Source: Equadaptatus sp045642965 (GTDB lineage: Bacteria > Synergistota > Synergistia > Synergistales > Synergistaceae). From it: a stretch of 14,661 bases of DNA. The stretch is from assembly GCA_045642965.1 (NCBI GenBank), contig JAZUJX010000081.1, forward strand, positions 1 through 14,661, in the 5' to 3' direction. This document shows, one piece after another, positions 12,649 to 14,661 of the stretch. Under the pieces are notes generated by a model, which searched no databases, was not told the DNA's origin, and worked only from the letters and a program-made list of their open reading frames with translations. Each line of letters opens with the position of its first letter. The first letter of the stretch is position 1. The position numbers and the translations under genes are program-made.

Positions 12649-13998
12649 TTATTTCTTTTCCTCTGCTTCGACTTCCTTAACCTGAACCTGCGTCGCAGCG
12701 TATTCAGCCGTCTTGCGCGCACGGACTTCGTCCATCACCTGATAGAGATGGTCTTTGTTCGAGTAGAGGTAATCTTCAACTTTTTTGAGGTCCATGCCTG
12801 AAGCAAGCGCCATTTTTCTGATTTCAAGCTGCAGCTCTTCTTTCGTGCAGTCAATGTCGTTCGCGTCAGCGATTGCTTTGATGACGAGCGAGCGTTTCAC
12901 GGCTTTTCTTGCCGTATCGTCAACCTGTTTCTCAAACTCGTCCTTGTCGGTGCCGGACTGTTTCAGGAATTCGTCAAGCGTCATATCTTCATTGCCTGTC
13001 TGGCGTTTGATTCTGTCTTCCTGTTCGGCTTTTATCGCCGCCTTTTCGCGGTCGATAAGCTTTTCGGGAATGTCTATTTCGCAGGCGTCAGTAATTGCGG
13101 ATATCGCCGATTTCCTGAGGCTGTCTTCCGTTTCTCTTTCAGCCGCTTTTTCCAGACGCTCCATAACGCTCTTTTTGAATTCTTCAACAGTTTTCAGTCT
13201 CGTGTAGGTAAGTTCGGGAATATTTTCGTCCGTAAGCTGCGGAATATCTTTTTTCATAATGCCCTGAATGTCAAATTCGTAGCGCATTTTCTGTCCTGCA
13301 ATTTCTTTTACGCTGTTGTCGGCTTCAACGGTAAACGCAGCTTCGGCTTTTTCTCCGGGCTTTTTGCCGACAAGGGCGGAAACTATTTCAGGGCGGATGC
13401 CGGGCTGTTTAAGGTCTATTTCGGATTTCTGGTCTTTTTCGGCTTCCGTTTCCTTTCCGCCGTCTTCTGCGAGGAAGGAATTGTATTTCACGGAAACTAT
13501 GTCGTCAGCCGTGATTTCGCGCTCTTCGTATGACGGTACGACTTTGGCGTGCGCTTCAAGCATCTGCTGGATGTTTTCGTCGCGCATTTTTTCCGTTGCC
13601 TTGTAGATCGTCTTTTCAGCCGTGATTGTTGAAAGGTCAGGAAGGACTACCTCCGGCGACACCTCGTAGACGACGGTAAATTCAAACGCTTTGCCGTCTT
13701 CAAGAGCGTCCCCTGGCTTGACGTCAGGATATTCGACAAGGTCAAGCTCATTTTCACTGACCGACTCGTCTATGCCCTGATTTATAAGCTTTTCCTGCGC
13801 CTGAGCGCAGATTGCCGCTTTGCCGAAGCAGAGTTCAAGCGTTTTGCGGGGAACGTGTCCCTTGCGGAAACCTTTGATGTTTGCCTTCTGCGAAAGCTCT
13901 GCATACGTTGCGTCCAGTGCTTTGCTTACCTCTTCGGCTTCAAAAGCAACCTTGACCGTTAAAATATTTTTTTCCTGAGATACGATTTCTGACTTCAC
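12649..13998 (-). CDS. tig: Trigger factor
   Basis: Trigger factor is the ribosome-bound chaperone that meets nascent chains at the exit tunnel. The 449-aa length is normal. The ribosome-binding domain covers about 1-110, with the signature GFRKGHVPRK (43-52). A PPIase (FKBP-like) domain follows at about 163-248, then the helical C-terminal domain and a lysine/glutamate-rich end. The PPIase part carries an acidic insert (about 175-192) and reads PGIRPEIV where active FKBPs show an aromatic PGFE/PGWE, so isomerase activity may be weak. The start is GTG (13996-13998), with AAAGGGG 9 nt upstream. It is the first gene of the minus-strand run, preceded by its own promoter region. tig-clpP-clpX order is widely conserved. 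Confidence 0.96.
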   Translation of the reverse strand: MKSEIVSQEKNILTVKVAFEAEEVSKALDATYAELSQKANIKGFRKGHVPRKTLELCFGKAAICAQAQEKLINQGIDESVSENELDLVEYPDVKPGDALEDGKAFEFTVVYEVSPEVVLPDLSTITAEKTIYKATEKMRDENIQQMLEAHAKVVPSYEEREITADDIVSVKYNSFLAEDGGKETEAEKDQKSEIDLKQPGIRPEIVSALVGKKPGEKAEAAFTVEADNSVKEIAGQKMRYEFDIQGIMKKDIPQLTDENIPELTYTRLKTVEEFKKSVMERLEKAAERETEDSLRKSAISAITDACEIDIPEKLIDREKAAIKAEQEDRIKRQTGNEDMTLDEFLKQSGTDKDEFEKQVDDTARKAVKRSLVIKAIADANDIDCTKEELQLEIRKMALASGMDLKKVEDYLYSNKDHLYQVMDEVRARKTAEYAATQVQVKEVEAEEKK

Positions 13999-14017
13999 TG
14001 TGTACTGCCCCTTTGCT

Positions 14018-14071
14018 CAATAGTTATTGAAATAACCGATAAATTTTACCACATTTATGGAAATTTTGCAG
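14018..14071 (-). promoter_or_regulatory. Candidate promoter of the tig-clpPX-lon run
   Basis: On the minus strand TGG-TAAAAT forms an extended -10 (TAAAAT is the complement of 14043-14048). The -35 is poor (CTGCAA, complement of 14066-14071, spacer 17). The predicted RNA start near 14036 falls at the edge of the dyad GTTAT-TGAA-ATAAC (14023-14036), which could be an operator or a 5' hairpin. No CIRCE element (TTAGCACTC-N9-GAGTGCTAA) is present, so HrcA control is not indicated. Confidence 0.45.
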
Positions 14072-14108
14072 AAATAATCGGCAGCAGCCGAAAATTCATA
14101 AAATTCAT

Positions 14109-14132
14109 AAAAAAGCCCGCATACGGCGGGCT
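14109..14132 (-). terminator. Terminator after tRNA-Gly
   Basis: On the minus strand a 7-bp stem AGCCCGC/GCGGGCT (complement of 14126-14132 and 14114-14120, 5-nt loop) is followed by a run of six T. It lies 10 nt beyond the tRNA 3' end and separates tRNA transcription from tig. Two ATTCATAAA direct repeats follow it. Confidence 0.88.
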
Positions 14133-14141
14133 GATTTTCAA

Positions 14142-14217
14142 TGGAGCGGACAACGGGATTCGGACCCGCGACATTCGGCTTGGGAAGCCGACGCTCTACC
14201 AGCTGAGCTATGTCCGC
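14142..14217 (-). tRNA. tRNA-Gly, anticodon CCC
   Basis: This is a complete 76-nt cloverleaf with encoded CCA. The acceptor stem GCGGACA pairs with TGTCCGC, the discriminator base is T as expected for glycine, and CCA is encoded at the complement of 14142-14144. The anticodon stem TCGGC/GCCGA encloses the loop TTCCCAA, so the anticodon is CCC and it reads GGG. The D-arm contains AGCTCAGCTGGTAGAGC and the T-loop is TTCGAAT. It is transcribed alone, with its own promoter and terminator. Confidence 0.97.
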
Positions 14218-14226
14218 GTGAGAGAT

Positions 14227-14260
14227 ATTTTAACACATATTCCGGCGTATGGATTATAAT
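14227..14260. promoter_or_regulatory. Divergent promoter region, tRNA-Gly / PurE-like gene
   Basis: On the minus strand an extended -10, TGT-TAAAAT (TAAAAT complement of 14227-14232), would start RNA near 14220, just before the tRNA. On the plus strand a perfect TATAAT (14255-14260) precedes the PurE-like gene; the best -35 is TTAACA at 14230-14235 with a long 19-nt spacer. The two promoters overlap, so their use may interfere. The tig promoter carries the same TGN-TAAAAT form. Confidence 0.5.
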
Positions 14261-14282
14261 ATTTTGGCGAGGTGAGTATATT

Positions 14283-14661
14283 ATGCCGGGACCGAAGAGA
14301 TACAAAACAGCAAAAATCGGCGTTATTCTGTCGTCGGAAGAGCTTTTGGAAAAGCTGGCCGGCGGGCTTGCAATATTTGACAAGCTTTACGTAAAATACG
14401 AGCTTGCAGGACTTCCTCCGCACAACAGCAGACAGGAACTTGAAAACTATGCCGCAAACGCTAAAAAACGCGGGCTTGAAGCGGTAATAGTATCAGCCGG
14501 CTCCAATGACGAACTGCCGCATTTTACAGCGGAAAAATGTCTTGCGGCGTTAATTTTCGCGCCTGTGTCAAAAACCAGCAGAAGCGTGCCGCAAATGCTT
14601 CTTGCTTCGTCAAGTTTCTGCGTTGCCGCCGCAAATGATTTTTCAAAGGCGGCGCACTTCG
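14283..14661 (+). CDS. PurE-like protein (AIR carboxylase / N5-CAIR mutase fold), 5' part only
   Basis: An open frame of 126 codons runs off the window. The ATG at 14283 has a strong Shine-Dalgarno (GAGGTGAG, 14269-14276) and a TATAAT upstream. The visible protein follows the PurE pattern from end to end: KIGVILSSEEL (11-21) where PurE has VGIIMGSDSDL, LPPHNSRQEL (44-53) where it has SAHRTPEL, and KRGLEAVIVSAGSNDELPHF (62-81) where it has a GAGGAAHLPGM-type block, then CLAALIFAPV. PurE works in step 6 of purine synthesis. The nucleotide-binding GSxSD and SAHRTP motifs are both altered, so it may be a divergent or re-purposed family member rather than the housekeeping PurE. The family call rests on overall pattern, not on conserved catalytic residues. 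Confidence 0.6.
   Translation, partial: MPGPKRYKTAKIGVILSSEELLEKLAGGLAIFDKLYVKYELAGLPPHNSRQELENYAANAKKRGLEAVIVSAGSNDELPHFTAEKCLAALIFAPVSKTSRSVPQMLLASSSFCVAAANDFSKAAHF

Noticed and set aside
12627..12722. 32-codon N-terminal extension of ClpP
   Set aside because: It overlaps the tig 3' end, is arginine-rich, and the internal ATG at 12624-12626 has a strong ribosome site and gives the standard ClpP N-terminus.
14138..14423. Minus-strand frames of 71-81 codons over the tRNA
   Set aside because: They read through the tRNA-Gly gene and are antisense to the PurE-like gene.

Overview
The window looks like chromosomal DNA of moderate GC content from a member of the Synergistota (Synergistetes). The main clue is the 488-aa secreted protein at the left end. 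It finishes with a GGCNAG motif, a hydrophobic segment and a basic tail, which is the layout of the Synergist-CTERM sorting domain that I know only from that phylum. The housekeeping genes fit a Gram-negative-type anaerobe but do not narrow the taxon further. No search could be run, so the assignment is from recall of the motif.

Layout. Positions 1-2450 are an accessory, repeat-rich stretch. One minus-strand gene for an exported Synergist-CTERM protein (311-1777) lies between two direct copies of a repeat cassette of about 270-310 bp (1-312 and 1813-2078). The cassettes are built largely from 7-bp tandem units (GCACTTA, GTTCKTC and a loose TTTTAGC series). A third, diverged piece of the cassette lies inverted at 2314-2404. 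Next come two short plus-strand units, each with its own terminator: a small exported PepSY protein (2521-2808) and an HD-domain phosphohydrolase (2940-3701).

From 13998 down to 3717 the minus strand carries one tightly packed run: tig, clpP, clpX, lon, engB, valS, folC. It handles protein quality control (a trigger factor chaperone at the ribosome, the ClpXP and Lon proteases), ribosome assembly (the EngB GTPase), tRNA charging (ValS) and folate polyglutamylation (FolC). Spacings are 22 nt, 2 nt, about 1 nt, a 4-nt ATGA overlap, 108 nt and 7 nt, so the only likely internal regulatory point is the engB-valS gap. That gap holds three copies of a TTGACAG-like word and a long hairpin. folC ends against the HD gene at a shared hairpin terminator.

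At the right end a tRNA-Gly(CCC) gene on the minus strand has its own terminator and a divergent promoter region. On the other side of that region a plus-strand gene starts and runs off the window; it resembles PurE but has altered active-site motifs.

I see no CRISPR array, phage, transposase or toxin-antitoxin system. The most unusual signal is the heptad-repeat system around the Synergist-CTERM gene. One of its arrays runs into the coding sequence and encodes the protein's basic C-terminal tail. The intergenic arrays keep the same stop codon and frame, as if they were leftovers of earlier gene copies.
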